DNA of 64,000 nt from CAZCBN01 sp964496975 (GTDB lineage Bacteria > Planctomycetota > Phycisphaerae > Phycisphaerales > UBA1924), in NCBI GenBank assembly GCA_964496975.1, contig CAZCBN010000001.1:81682-145681 (forward strand), written 5' to 3'. Under the pieces are notes generated by a model. That model saw only the letters and a list, made by a program, of their open reading frames with translations, did no database searches and was not told where the DNA came from. Every line of letters begins with the position of its first letter. Position 1 is the stretch's first letter. Made by a program: the position numbers and the translations under genes. Positions 49,905 through 59,200 of the stretch are shown one piece after another.

Positions 49905-50937
49905 CCACCTTCTCCTCGTCGCACAGTGTATCGACCACGGCCCGCGCCTGGCCAAGGAAATCGTATCCCTCCGTCTCCACCCTGGGCCGCCCGGTGGGAA
50001 CCATCACATGGTGAGAGAACAAGGTCATCACCCTGCGCACCCCATCTGCGCGCAGGGTGCGCCGATCCTCCGCGAAATAATCGAGGCCGGCAGCCGCGAC
50101 GATTTCGTAGGCCGGGAAGTAGTACACGTCCGGCAGGCGGGTCAGCTGCTGCGCGGCCACGCGCAGCACGGACTTGGAATACGTCGTCGCCAGCAGGACG
50201 TGCTGCGGCTCCGCGGTCGCCGCCAGCGGCACCGGCGACACGGTGAGGATCACGCGCATCTCCGGATTCACCGCTCGGACCTCGGTGATAAAGGTGGTGA
50301 GATCGGCCACGACCTCGTCGACGCCGAGATTGAGGAGAACACATCGGCGGTCGTCGAATCGGCCCGCGGCGACTCCGGGGCACAGCGGGTAGACCGCACC
50401 GTCATCGCGCGACGCCCAGCACTCGGTCAGGCCCAGCGTGAAGATGAACACGTCCATCTCTCTGAACGCCCGCCGCACGGCCGCGAGGTGTCGGCGACGG
50501 TCCTCGTGATACTCGCGCTCCGACGCGAAGCCGCCCGGTTGAATGCTGGGCCGGAACGGATCGAACCAGGCGCCATCCCCCTCCCAGATATCGTCGACCG
50601 GCACGAGGTGCCCGTTCGCACGCTGCCACAGCTGCAACAGCTGTCGTGACGTGTAGATGTTTCCGTACCGAGCGGCGTAGATGCCATACCCGAACGATGC
50701 GGCCAAGTCGGCCGGCAGCAGCGGATGAGCCGTCTCGGTCTCGAAGAGCACCTGCCCCTCATCGCGCAGATGACGCACGACATGCTGGGCAAAACAACTG
50801 CCGGCCGTGACGACCCGTGTCTCGGGCCCGATCAGAAACGGGGGCGGCGGCACCGGATCGATCTCGCCAGGGTCACGGCCGGCCATCGCCCGGCTCCAGC
50901 GCTGCGTCCCGGGAATGTCGCGATACGGATGACTCAT
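49891..50937 (-). CDS. GSCFA-domain (SGNH-like) protein
   Basis: 348 residues. TRVVTAGSCFAQHVVRHLRD is the GSCFA signature motif that names the family, with the nucleophilic Ser. DVFIFTLGLTECW follows (an Asn-type block II equivalent) and VILTVSPVPL with FPAYEIV and DGVRRVMTLFSHH near the end. GSCFA proteins are SGNH hydrolase relatives in surface-polysaccharide regions, probably acting as acyltransferases or esterases on glycans. It overlaps the SGNH gene upstream by 4 bp (ATGA) and the PhyH gene downstream by 14 bp, so all three should be translated together. Confidence 0.9.
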   Translation of the reverse strand: MSHPYRDIPGTQRWSRAMAGRDPGEIDPVPPPPFLIGPETRVVTAGSCFAQHVVRHLRDEGQVLFETETAHPLLPADLAASFGYGIYAARYGNIYTSRQLLQLWQRANGHLVPVDDIWEGDGAWFDPFRPSIQPGGFASEREYHEDRRRHLAAVRRAFREMDVFIFTLGLTECWASRDDGAVYPLCPGVAAGRFDDRRCVLLNLGVDEVVADLTTFITEVRAVNPEMRVILTVSPVPLAATAEPQHVLLATTYSKSVLRVAAQQLTRLPDVYYFPAYEIVAAAGLDYFAEDRRTLRADGVRRVMTLFSHHVMVPTGRPRVETEGYDFLGQARAVVDTLCDEEKVDAAD

Positions 50938-51668
50938 GTCAGCTGTCTCATCTGTGCCAGCACAAGCGCACCATACCGTTCGTTGGCATGGACCCCATCG
51001 CCGTAATACGGTCCCCGCAGACACCCGTTGGCATCCATCGATGCGGCCGGCGCCGGCAACAGATCCACCCCGTTGGCGGCGCCCCAGTCCGACAGGACCT
51101 GCGAATGCAGCCGCCACAGCTTGTATCGCAGGGCGGCCGGCGACACCTCGCGACATCGCCCCGGAAACAACGCCCATGGGATGTCGGCCTGCATCCGCTC
51201 GGGGTCGTCGGACGGCGGGGGCGGCTCGACCTGGACCACCCGTCCCGCGCAGAGGCCCCGAATCAGGGACATCAAGGCGAGGTAGTCCTTCATCATCGAT
51301 TCGAGGATCCGCCGTACGGCCAACGCCGATATCAGCTCGCCCGCCGGATCCAGCGGCAGGTCGGGTTCGGCCGGCAGCACAAAATCAAAACGGCGGGGGT
51401 GCACCAACAAGCCAACCTCGACATGGGCGGCGCCACCAACCATCAAGAACACCAGTCCCTCATGGTCCCGCAACCGCCGCTCAACCGTGATGTCGAAACG
51501 TGGCCCCCCGCTCTCCTGCCGGATTGCCCCTGGCCTCTGCCAGAAGTTCAGCGCCTCCAAGGGGTACGCCGCCGTCTTCGCGGCCAGCGCCACGCAGGCG
51601 ACATGGCTGTGGCCGATACACAGCAGGGGACGAGAAGAGCCGCTCGACCGGCGCGACAGCCAGGACAT
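50934..51668 (-). CDS. SGNH-hydrolase-like protein
   Basis: About 244 residues from ATG 51668; ATG 51731 would add 21 and would overlap the divergent ATG at 51730. RPLLCIGHSHVACVALAAKT gives an unusual block I with Gly-His-Ser-His in place of Gly-Asp-Ser, and YYGDGVHANERYGALVLAQM has the Asp-X-X-His end of SGNH enzymes. The nucleophilic Ser seems present, but the conserved Asp of GDS is His, so activity should not be assumed. It is first in the operon with GSCFA and PhyH genes. Probable role in glycan or lipid esterification. Confidence 0.75.
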   Translation of the reverse strand: MSWLSRRSSGSSRPLLCIGHSHVACVALAAKTAAYPLEALNFWQRPGAIRQESGGPRFDITVERRLRDHEGLVFLMVGGAAHVEVGLLVHPRRFDFVLPAEPDLPLDPAGELISALAVRRILESMMKDYLALMSLIRGLCAGRVVQVEPPPPSDDPERMQADIPWALFPGRCREVSPAALRYKLWRLHSQVLSDWGAANGVDLLPAPAASMDANGCLRGPYYGDGVHANERYGALVLAQMRQLT

Positions 51669-51729
51669 CAGGACGCCGGGAGCCGCGGCGTACGCAGTAG
51701 TGTGCCACAGTGTGATTTGATCCGAACGC

Positions 51730-53229
51730 ATGCGCGGCATTCGAGCGGGCGCCCTCGCGCTGATCGTGGTCCTCCCCCCGCTCATGATCAGCGGCTGCCC
51801 CGGAAGCGTGAAGGAACCGGCGACAAGACCTCTCGCCACCCGCGATGGGCTGCCCCAGTCGCCGGTCTCGACCACGCCTGCGCTCTTCCCCGATTTCGCC
51901 CCTCAGATCAGCGACTACGTCACGCGATGTGTCGGCGACCCGATCGAGATGATCGTGGTCGCGCCGCTGGGGACGCACGTCGCGATCGACGGAGGCCCTC
52001 CGCGCAGCGGCACCTACACCACGGCTGTCCCCCTGCAGGCCGGACAGGGGTTCTCGTTCACCTACTCGACCGGCAGGGCCTCCAGCACCCACCACGTCCG
52101 TTGTCTCCCACCCGATTTTCCGCAGTGGCACATCCAGCGCTTTGCTCCGGCCGGGCAGGAGTTCTACGTGGTCGCCAGTGGCGACTATGTCTTCGCGCTC
52201 GACGGCACTGGAGTTCCGCTGTGGTGGCACCACGACACCGGCGTCCCCTCAGATGCCAAGGTCTTCGACGATGGCACCGTGGCCTGGGCAAGCGGCCGTG
52301 CGACCCCGAACGCCAGATATGTGATTCGCGGGCTCGACGGAGGACTCATCCGCGAGATGAGAACGGTTGGCACACCGACCGACGGCCACGACCTGCAGCT
52401 CCTGCCGAACGGCAACTACATGATGATGAGTTACCGGGAGCGCCCAGGCACGGTCGACCTCAGCGGCTACGGTGGACCAGCTGACAGCCGAGTCCTCGAC
52501 GCCGAGCTGCAGGAAGTGACTCCGGCCGGCACGATCGCCTGGGAGTGGAACAGCCGGCCCCACATCGCGCTCGACGAGACCGGGCACTGGTTCAAGGACT
52601 TCCTCTTCCCCATGAGCGCGCCCAAGGGCCCCTTCGACATCGTCCACATCAACTCGGTGGACGTCGATGCCGACTCGGTGCTGGTCTCGATGCGCAACAC
52701 CGACGCCATTTACAAGATCGATCGCGCCAGCGGGGAGATCCTCTGGAAGCTCGGTGGCACCCCGACGCCGACACGCCTGTCCGTGGTCGGCGACCCGCAC
52801 GGCACGTATCCGCTGGGCGCCCAGCACGACGCCCGGAGGCTCGCCGACGGCACGGTGACCGTCTTCGACAACGCTCAGCCTCTCGGTCGGCCGCCGCGTG
52901 CCGTCCGTTTCCGGATCGACGAGCAGGCGCGAACCGCCACCTACCTGGAGGCCATCAGCGACCCCGATGTGTCTGAGGCCGTCTGCTGTGGCTCGGCCCA
53001 CCGCACCGAGGCGGGCGGATGGCTGGTCGGGTGGGGCGGCGGGCCCAAGATGAACCCGATCGTGGAGTATGCCGCCGACGGCCGCCCGACATTCACGCTG
53101 ACCATCACCAGCGGCTTCTCGTACCGGGTCCACCCTGTCGCCCCGGGCCGGTTGGACCGAACGGCGCTGCGCACCGGCATGGACGCCCAGCACCCGAGAA
53201 AGTCACGCCTTCTGCCAGAAGACCCCTGA
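51730..53229 (+). CDS. arylsulfotransferase (ASST)-like lipoprotein
   Basis: 499 residues. The signal ends LPPLMISGC, a lipobox with Cys23. The following region has repeated propeller-like blades: GDYVFALDGTGVPLWWHHDT, GHDLQLLPNGNYMMMSY, VHINSVDVDADSVLVSMRNT, DAIYKIDRASGEILWKLGG and QHDARRLADGTVTVFDNA. These match Arylsulfotran_2-type proteins; the His of QHDARRL and of VHINSV correspond to catalytic-region histidines in ASST. True ASSTs move sulfate between phenols without PAPS; many relatives have no known substrate. It is lipid-anchored, so it acts in the envelope. The last 27 bp overlap the TylF-type gene. Confidence 0.85.
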   Translation: MRGIRAGALALIVVLPPLMISGCPGSVKEPATRPLATRDGLPQSPVSTTPALFPDFAPQISDYVTRCVGDPIEMIVVAPLGTHVAIDGGPPRSGTYTTAVPLQAGQGFSFTYSTGRASSTHHVRCLPPDFPQWHIQRFAPAGQEFYVVASGDYVFALDGTGVPLWWHHDTGVPSDAKVFDDGTVAWASGRATPNARYVIRGLDGGLIREMRTVGTPTDGHDLQLLPNGNYMMMSYRERPGTVDLSGYGGPADSRVLDAELQEVTPAGTIAWEWNSRPHIALDETGHWFKDFLFPMSAPKGPFDIVHINSVDVDADSVLVSMRNTDAIYKIDRASGEILWKLGGTPTPTRLSVVGDPHGTYPLGAQHDARRLADGTVTVFDNAQPLGRPPRAVRFRIDEQARTATYLEAISDPDVSEAVCCGSAHRTEAGGWLVGWGGGPKMNPIVEYAADGRPTFTLTITSGFSYRVHPVAPGRLDRTALRTGMDAQHPRKSRLLPEDP

Positions 53230-54090
53230 CCAGTCGATCGTCTGGATGGCTTCGGTGATGTGCTCGCGTGCACGGAACTCGTCGACGGCAGCGCGGCACT
53301 CGGGGAGCGCATAGTCGTCGATGATGCAGTAGCCGCCCGGTGACAGCCGCGGATAGAGCGGCACGAGGGCATCGATGGTCGACTCGTACATGTCGCCATC
53401 GAGTCGTATCACGGCCAGGCGCTCGATGCCGGCGTTCGGGAGCGTGTCCTTGAACCAGCCTTTGAGAAATCGCACCCGCTCGTCCAGAAGCGAGTACCGC
53501 CGGAAATTCTCCTGCACCTCCTCGAGCGACACCGCGAGCCAGTGTGCATCCTTCCAGTACTCCGAGTCGCGATCCGCCTCGAACTGTTCGCTCGGCTTCG
53601 GCAGCCCCTCGAACGAGTCGGCCACCCACACGACGCGGGACGCATCACCGTACGCCTTCAGGGCCCCGCGCATGAAGATCGTCGCCCCGCCCCGCCACAC
53701 GCCGGTCTCGATGAAGTCCCCCGGCACGCCCCTGCGCAACACGTCGCGCACGCACCGGTGGAGATTGTCCAGACGACGCGTGCCGATCATGGTCTCGGCC
53801 TCGGCCGGCCAATCCTGGCCACGTTCGCGCACCTCGGGCGGATCGTTGACGCGTCGGACGAGCTCGAGGTTGTACCGCGCGAACAGCGCGCGAAGCGGCG
53901 GCAACACCGCGCGCCACCACAGTCGTCGTCGCAGGGAACTGCCCTGCTCGAAATACCTCGGCACGCGCAGCTCCTTGTACTTCTCTGGGGACAGGCGCCG
54001 CGTAAGACAGGCCTTGAGCAATTCGAGGTACGCTTCCGCCGATGCGTCATCCACCGACCGGCCGTGGCGCTCGAGGGGCGGTTCCATCAT
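53203..54090 (-). CDS. TylF-type (macrocin O-methyltransferase-like) methyltransferase
   Basis: 295 residues. The signature is GDFIETGVWRGGATIFMRGA, then RVVWVADSFEGLPKP, VRFLKGWFKDTLPNAGIERL, AVIRLDGDMYESTIDALVPL and YPRLSPGGYCIIDDYALPEC, matching TylF/MycF-like O-methyltransferases with Asp residues for Mg. These methylate sugars in macrolides or surface glycans. The ATG at 54090 is ten bases after a TACTCT -10-like box. It overlaps the ASST-like gene at its 3' end and is divergent from the GT2 gene at 54211. Probably decorates the polysaccharide. Confidence 0.92.
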   Translation of the reverse strand: MMEPPLERHGRSVDDASAEAYLELLKACLTRRLSPEKYKELRVPRYFEQGSSLRRRLWWRAVLPPLRALFARYNLELVRRVNDPPEVRERGQDWPAEAETMIGTRRLDNLHRCVRDVLRRGVPGDFIETGVWRGGATIFMRGALKAYGDASRVVWVADSFEGLPKPSEQFEADRDSEYWKDAHWLAVSLEEVQENFRRYSLLDERVRFLKGWFKDTLPNAGIERLAVIRLDGDMYESTIDALVPLYPRLSPGGYCIIDDYALPECRAAVDEFRAREHITEAIQTIDWSGVFWQKA

Positions 54091-54100
54091 GGCTGCGCCC

Positions 54101-54106
54101 AGAGTA
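54101..54106 (-). promoter_or_regulatory. TACTCT -10-like box of the TylF-type gene
   Basis: On the minus strand TACTCT is followed by ten bases (no clear Shine-Dalgarno) and the ATG at 54090. Confidence 0.35.
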
Positions 54107-54174
54107 GGCGAACGGGGTTCGGTCGGGCAACCGGACGCTGCATGACGGCCGGCGCACGGCGGGTGACCTGCGGC

Positions 54175-54180
54175 TAGAAT
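54175..54180 (+). promoter_or_regulatory. TAGAAT -10-like box
   Basis: TAGAAT followed by seven bases and an ATG at 54188 that opens an eight-codon reading frame. The spacing places the transcription start on that ATG. Confidence 0.4.
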
Positions 54181-54187
54181 CGACGGC

Positions 54188-54214
54188 ATGACACGCTCAG
54201 GTGCGAGGCCGTGA
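54188..54214 (+). CDS. eight-codon leader peptide coupled to the GT2 gene
   Basis: ATG 54188 reads MTRSGARP then TGA at 54212-54214. The TGA overlaps the GTG start of the glycosyltransferase (GTGA at 54211-54214), and GAGG lies at 54204-54207. Ribosomes starting on a leaderless message would terminate directly on the downstream start. It may be simply a by-product of promoter position; no function is claimed. Confidence 0.3.
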   Translation: MTRSGARP

Positions 54215-54966
54215 TCGGATCGAACAAGCTGGTGGTGGTCATGCCCGCGTACAACGCGGCGCGCACGATTCGGCAGACGTGTCTCGAAGTGGCCAGCCAG
54301 CCGGGCGTGGACCTCATCATCGTGGTCGACGATCGCAGTGTCGACGACACCGTCCGCATCGCGCAGGGGCTCGATGGCGTGGTGCTCCACGTGCACAGCG
54401 CCAATCGCGGGTATGGGGCCAATCAGAAGACGTGTTACCGGCTCGCGCTCGAGCATGGCGCCGGTATCGTCGTGATGGTGCACCCGGATTATCAGTACAC
54501 CCCCAAGTTGATTCCCGCGATGGCCGGATTGGTGAGCAGCGGGATCTACCCGTGTGTCCTCGGTTCGCGAATCCTCGGCGGGGGCGCATTACGTGGCGGG
54601 ATGCCGCGCTGGCGCTACGTCAGCAATCGCGTCCTGACGTTGATTGGCAACCTGCTGCTGGGCACCAAGGTCTCGGAATTCCACACCGGGTATCGCGCCT
54701 TCTCCGCCGATCTGCTTCGGCGCCTGCCGCTGGATCGCAACTCCGATGACTTCGTCTTTGACAACGAAGTGCTCGCGCAGGTGGCCTGGCTTGGTGAGCC
54801 CATCGGGGAAGTGTCGTGCCCCACCCGTTACGCGCCCGACGCGTCGTCGATCAGCTTCTGGCGCGCGGTGAAATACGGCTTCGGATGCCTCGGCACGGCC
54901 GTGGTGTTCCGTCTGGCGCGCTGGAGCGTCATGCGGTCGGCGCGGTTTCCGACGGCCGGCACCTGA
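54211..54966 (+). CDS. glycosyltransferase family 2 (DPM-like)
   Basis: 251 residues from GTG 54211. KLVVVMPAYNAARTIRQTCL, DLIIVVDDRSVDDTVRIAQG, NRGYGANQKTCYRLALEHGA, VMVHPDYQYTPKLIPAMAGL (metal site) and SNRVLTLIGNLLLGTKVSEF, followed by HTGYRAFSADLLRRLP. This is the glycosyltransferase group that makes polyprenyl-phosphate sugars or transfers the next sugar in wall glycans. It is the last gene of the polysaccharide region, followed by about 170 bp without a recognised gene before the DUF3500 gene. Confidence 0.9.
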   Translation: MIGSNKLVVVMPAYNAARTIRQTCLEVASQPGVDLIIVVDDRSVDDTVRIAQGLDGVVLHVHSANRGYGANQKTCYRLALEHGAGIVVMVHPDYQYTPKLIPAMAGLVSSGIYPCVLGSRILGGGALRGGMPRWRYVSNRVLTLIGNLLLGTKVSEFHTGYRAFSADLLRRLPLDRNSDDFVFDNEVLAQVAWLGEPIGEVSCPTRYAPDASSISFWRAVKYGFGCLGTAVVFRLARWSVMRSARFPTAGT

Positions 54967-55133
54967 ACGTATGACGCGCGTCGCACAGGTGTACGGATTC
55001 GACGGCGTCACCGACGCCGACGGTCAAGGTCCGGGCCCTCATCCAGTACGCACGGCCGCCCAGGCACCACCGCATCGCCGGCCACCCGCATCCTGACAGC
55101 GCGCCGTTTGAAGCGAGAAGACTCCGCCACGAC

Positions 55134-55221
55134 TCAATGGACGTGCGCCTGGTAGTGCTCTCTCAGCAGGTCGCGTCCGAAGTCGCCGTCGAAGTCCCGC
55201 CACACGGAGTGGATGTGGTTG
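55134..55221 (-). repeat. 88-bp direct repeat (second copy at 30576-30663)
   Basis: The last 88 bases of the DUF3500 gene match 30576-30663 with three mismatches and no gaps. Both copies have the same orientation and include the stop codon. They bracket 24.5 kb of polysaccharide genes. Similarity ends sharply at the side corresponding to the interior of the gene (55222 and 30664). Confidence 0.9.
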
Positions 55222-56174
55222 GCGTTGTTCTGCACGTTGTCGTACTCGACCAGAAACGTCGGCCCCTGCACGCGGTAGTAGTGAGGCCCGCCGGGCTCGA
55301 GTGCGCCCGCCCAGCCGAACCGCAGCTGGTCCATCCCCGCCTGACGGATCGCCGCGAGGCGCGCGGCGGACACCTCGGCGGTCATCCGCCCCAGATACGC
55401 ATCGAGCACACGCTCGAACAGGCGGCGTTGCGCCGGCGTCATCTCACCGTACGTCACACCCACGGGGGCCAGCACCTTGGCGCCCCGGCTTTCCGCCGTG
55501 ATCATTTCGCGCGGCGCCTCGACGTCGAACAGCGCCTGTCGCCGTTGCGCGTCAGTGAAGGCCGCCATCAGGGCACGGGCCGATTCCTCCTCTTCGCGCA
55601 AGGCGCGGGCGCCGGCACGCGGCCCCTCCCTGACCGTGGCGGGACTCGCGCCGAAGAACGAGGGCGCAAACACCACGGGTTCGCCCTCGATCAGCGTGAA
55701 GTTCACCGAGAGGTGATGCCCCTCGAACTTCCATCCCCACGGCGCCGGGCCGCCCGGTTCGCCATAGATCGACACGAAGTACAGCTCGGGATCGCGCACA
55801 ATCGCGCCCGGCCCCGTCCGCGGTGGTTCAAGGCTCTTGAGCACGAGCTCGAGCGCAATGATGTCGGTGGCGCTGGTGTAGCCACGCACACTCAGGCCGG
55901 TCCTGAGCAACGCATGCGCCAGCGTACGCTGCGGCTCGGTCAGGTCCTTCAACGGCACGCCCGTGCGCGCCCGCGGCGTGAATCGAAACTCGAAGCGCGT
56001 GTCATCGTCGAACGCAAACGATGCGCGCGATCGCTCGTCGGCGCTGAGGCTCTGCAGGAACGCGGCAGCCGCGCCGGCCATCGCGCGACCGGCCGCCGCC
56101 TGACTGTGGGCGGGCTCGGCCCCGGCCATGCATGCACACACGACAAGGGTCCCTGCAAGCGTTCGACGACTCAT
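55134..56174 (-). CDS. exported DUF3500 protein
   Basis: 346 residues with a signal peptide (MSRRTLAGTLVVCACMAGAE). The body has the family landmarks SLSADERSRASFAFDDDTRF, GLSVRGYTSATDIIALE, YFVSIYGEPG, PWGWKFEGHHLSVNFTLI, FFGASPATVREGPRAGARAL, and the conserved end YYRVQGPTFLVEYDNVQNNA, NHIHSVWRDFDGDFGRDLLR. DUF3500 proteins are secreted, of unknown function, common in Acidobacteriota and Planctomycetota. GGGAGGG precedes the ATG by five bases. The final 88 bp are repeated at 30576-30663. Confidence 0.9.
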   Translation of the reverse strand: MSRRTLAGTLVVCACMAGAEPAHSQAAAGRAMAGAAAAFLQSLSADERSRASFAFDDDTRFEFRFTPRARTGVPLKDLTEPQRTLAHALLRTGLSVRGYTSATDIIALELVLKSLEPPRTGPGAIVRDPELYFVSIYGEPGGPAPWGWKFEGHHLSVNFTLIEGEPVVFAPSFFGASPATVREGPRAGARALREEEESARALMAAFTDAQRRQALFDVEAPREMITAESRGAKVLAPVGVTYGEMTPAQRRLFERVLDAYLGRMTAEVSAARLAAIRQAGMDQLRFGWAGALEPGGPHYYRVQGPTFLVEYDNVQNNANHIHSVWRDFDGDFGRDLLREHYQAHVH

Positions 56175-56195
56175 GACTGCCCTCCCGGCTGCGCC

Positions 56196-56201
56196 AGTAT
56201 A
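56196..56201 (-). promoter_or_regulatory. TATACT -10-like box of the DUF3500 gene
   Basis: On the minus strand TATACT lies 21 bases before the ATG at 56174, with GGGAGGG between them, so this gene has a conventional leader and ribosome site, unlike many genes in the window. Confidence 0.45.
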
Positions 56202-56228
56202 GGGCAGTGTTATCCGCGTCGCTCCCCC

Positions 56229-59200
56229 TCAACGCCGCGGGCGCCGATCGAGCCGATCCGACTGGATGTTGCCCTGCTCAATCACGGCATCCGCCGTCGC
56301 CACCACGACACCGTCCGGGCCAACGATCGTGATCGCAAAGCGATCGCGGCCACGGCCCGGTTCACCCGCATCGACGGCCCGCGCCTCGAACCGGTAGCCG
56401 GGCGCGCCGTTCCAGGCGCCGGTGCCCGTGAAGGCCGCTCCGTCGGCGGCCGGGGCCGTCGGTGACCGGCCCGTGCTGAACGCCGGACGATCCACGAAGA
56501 CGATGGCGTCGACGCGTGCCGACTCGAATCGATCGACGTTCGCCTTGCGGCCGCCGCCGCGCGCCGCGACCGGCGCAGTGAGGGTCAGGCGCAACGAACC
56601 GCGTTCCTGCCCCAGCGGCCGCTCGGCGATCGTGAACCGCACATCGACGGTCGCGCCACGCTGCCGCAGCTCGAACTCGCCGTGCATCCGCCCTTCGATG
56701 CCGATCGGCTCGGCCAGCGCGAATGGCGACAACGAGGTGACGCTGCCGCACACGCGCCGCTCGCGCGCGTCCACCGAAACCGTACGGTCCACCCACCGCC
56801 CCGCCTCCTGGTGGAACAGCCGCACGCCGGACGGATCCACGAATCGCCCGGTCGCGTGGCGGATGCAGACCGTCGCCGCCCCGGTGAAGGTCGCGGACGT
56901 GTGAATGTCGTACCACTCGGGCGGTGTGCCGAACGAGAAGCCCTCGGGGGGCAACAGACCACCGGTGTGTGAGTCGTACCGCGTCACACCCGGCGACGTC
57001 ACCTGCGCGAACCGCAGATCGATGACGGGCCCCGTGCCTGTCGCCACCACGTCGACCCCCGTGCCCGCCGGCGTGTTCGGCGTCTCATAGTGCAGGGTGA
57101 TGGCCATGACCGGTGCGGTCGCCTGGACCCGGCACCACTGGGTGGTGGACTCGGTCGTGCAGCCTGTCCAGCCCGCCGGCGACCCGGTCGCGTGCAGGTT
57201 TGCAGAGGTGAAGGCCTCGACAGTCATCGTGCACCATGCCGGGCTTCCGGGCGTGCACGCCACGGCCACGTCCTCCCCGGCCGACGAGGCCACGGCGTCG
57301 ATCGGCGGTGGACCGGCGCCAGTCCACGCCGAGCCGTGCACCTCCACGGCAATCCTGGAGCGCAGCCGCAAGGCGATCGCCGAGTCGAAGTAGGCCGTGA
57401 ACTCAGCCGGTCGATCGTTGGCCAGCGGGACACCCGGGTAAGTCCACTGCCAGTGCTGCCAGTTCCCCGGTGTCGCGTTCGACACCCGCACGCGGTGTCC
57501 GTACGGCACGGGAACCACGCACTCGGTCCCCTCGCTGCAGGTGACGCGTGTGCCCGCGGTCAGGTCGTCGAGCTGCATCACGACACGGCTGTCTCGCTGC
57601 AGAATCACGCGCACGTCCCTGGGCGTGAAGTGCATGGTCACGGCGTGGTCACGATCGAGCGTGATGGCGCACGTGGTCCCGGTGCATGAACCGCTGAACC
57701 GGTCGAAGACCGCGACGGAATCCTCCCCGCCTTCGAGCGTCACGGTGGAGTACACCGCCGCCCGACCTTCACACGACCAGTCCTGCCCCCCGGAACAGGC
57801 CAGGAACTCGGGCAGCGCGGAACGGAAATCAAGGTAGGTGCCGTACAACACGGGCACCGACGCGCGGATGCCGTCGAGGGAGGGGAACAGCGCGGGATGA
57901 TCGATGGCGACCGGGAAGCGTTTGAGTACGAGCAGCTCCGCCTGCAGCGATCGAGTCACCTTCTGAAACTGCGTCAGCGAATCACCAGTCCACCAAGGCT
58001 CCGCCGCGCCCACGGCCGGGTCGATGGAGGCAAGGACGAACAGGTCGGCCCCGTGGTCAAGATCGAAGAGACACTGCCGGGCCGCCAGTCGCGCGTCACA
58101 CGTGGATTCGTTGACCTGCACCGTCGCCCCACGGCCGATCGTCAGGGCCAGACGATGCGGGACCGTCCAGTTGAACGCGGTGCGCCCGATCAGGCGGCCG
58201 TCCGTCGCGGTGATCGTGACGCGATGCGGGCCGGAGCCGTCACTCAGAATCGTGCCGGTGATGACGCCGGTCCCGGCCTCGAGCGTGAGTCCGGCCGGAA
58301 GGCCGACGGCCGAGTACGTCACCGGGTCACCGTCCGCATCGGTCGCACGCACCACGAGCGACACCACGTCGCCGACGCGTGACACCTGGTCACCGGGTGA
58401 CTGCAGCACCGGACGATCGTTGACGTCACAATCCGGGTCGATGACACCGTCATCGCCAATGCAGGCCTCAGGGACGGCGGTGACCAGCAGCGATGCGGGG
58501 ACCGAGGTGCCGTCGCCGGCCGACGCGGTGACCGACACGGGAAAATGACCGTCGAGGTCCGGTGTCTGCACGACGCCGGTCAGCGTGAACGATTCCCCGG
58601 GCAACAACGCCGGGAGCTCCCAACGCGCCGGCGACGACTCCGCCGGGAAGACGTCGCGGAGCTCGAGCAGTTCGTCGACCACGGCCGTCAGAACGATCCA
58701 CTCGAGGTAGCCGTCGCCGGTGTTGGTCACGGTGGCGGTCAGCGACACCGGACTGTTGGTGCCGGTCGGGTTGGGCGTGCCGGTGAGTGTCACCACCAGC
58801 GACGGCGAACGCGAGACGACGCAGGCCTGCGAGCCATTGGTCAGGCGGCCGACGTCGTCAGGGCCGAGGGCCCGATCGTAGATGGCCACGTCGTCGACCA
58901 GCCCGGTAAAGGCGGTGCCCAGACCGTCAAGGCCACCCGCCCATACCGCCCCGATGGTGCCGGCCGTCGCTTCGTACCACTCGACGTCAACCTGACGGAC
59001 CGCGGCCTCAACCCCGTTGACGAACAGTCGGGCCGTTTCCCCGTCGTAGGTCGCGGCGAGGTGCACCCAGGTGGAGGGCGCAACGGGGGTGAGCGCCCGC
59101 AGCTGGCCCGCGTCGTCACCGGCGCCGAACAGTGTCAGCACCGGATACCCGTCCTCAAATCCCAGCCAGTACCGCTCGCCGGTGTTGAATCCGAACGACG

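Noticed and set aside
30576..55221. Classical integrative element with attachment sites
   Set aside because: The 88-bp repeats look like an att duplication, but there is no integrase, excisionase, transfer gene or tRNA. I keep it as a recombination scar only.
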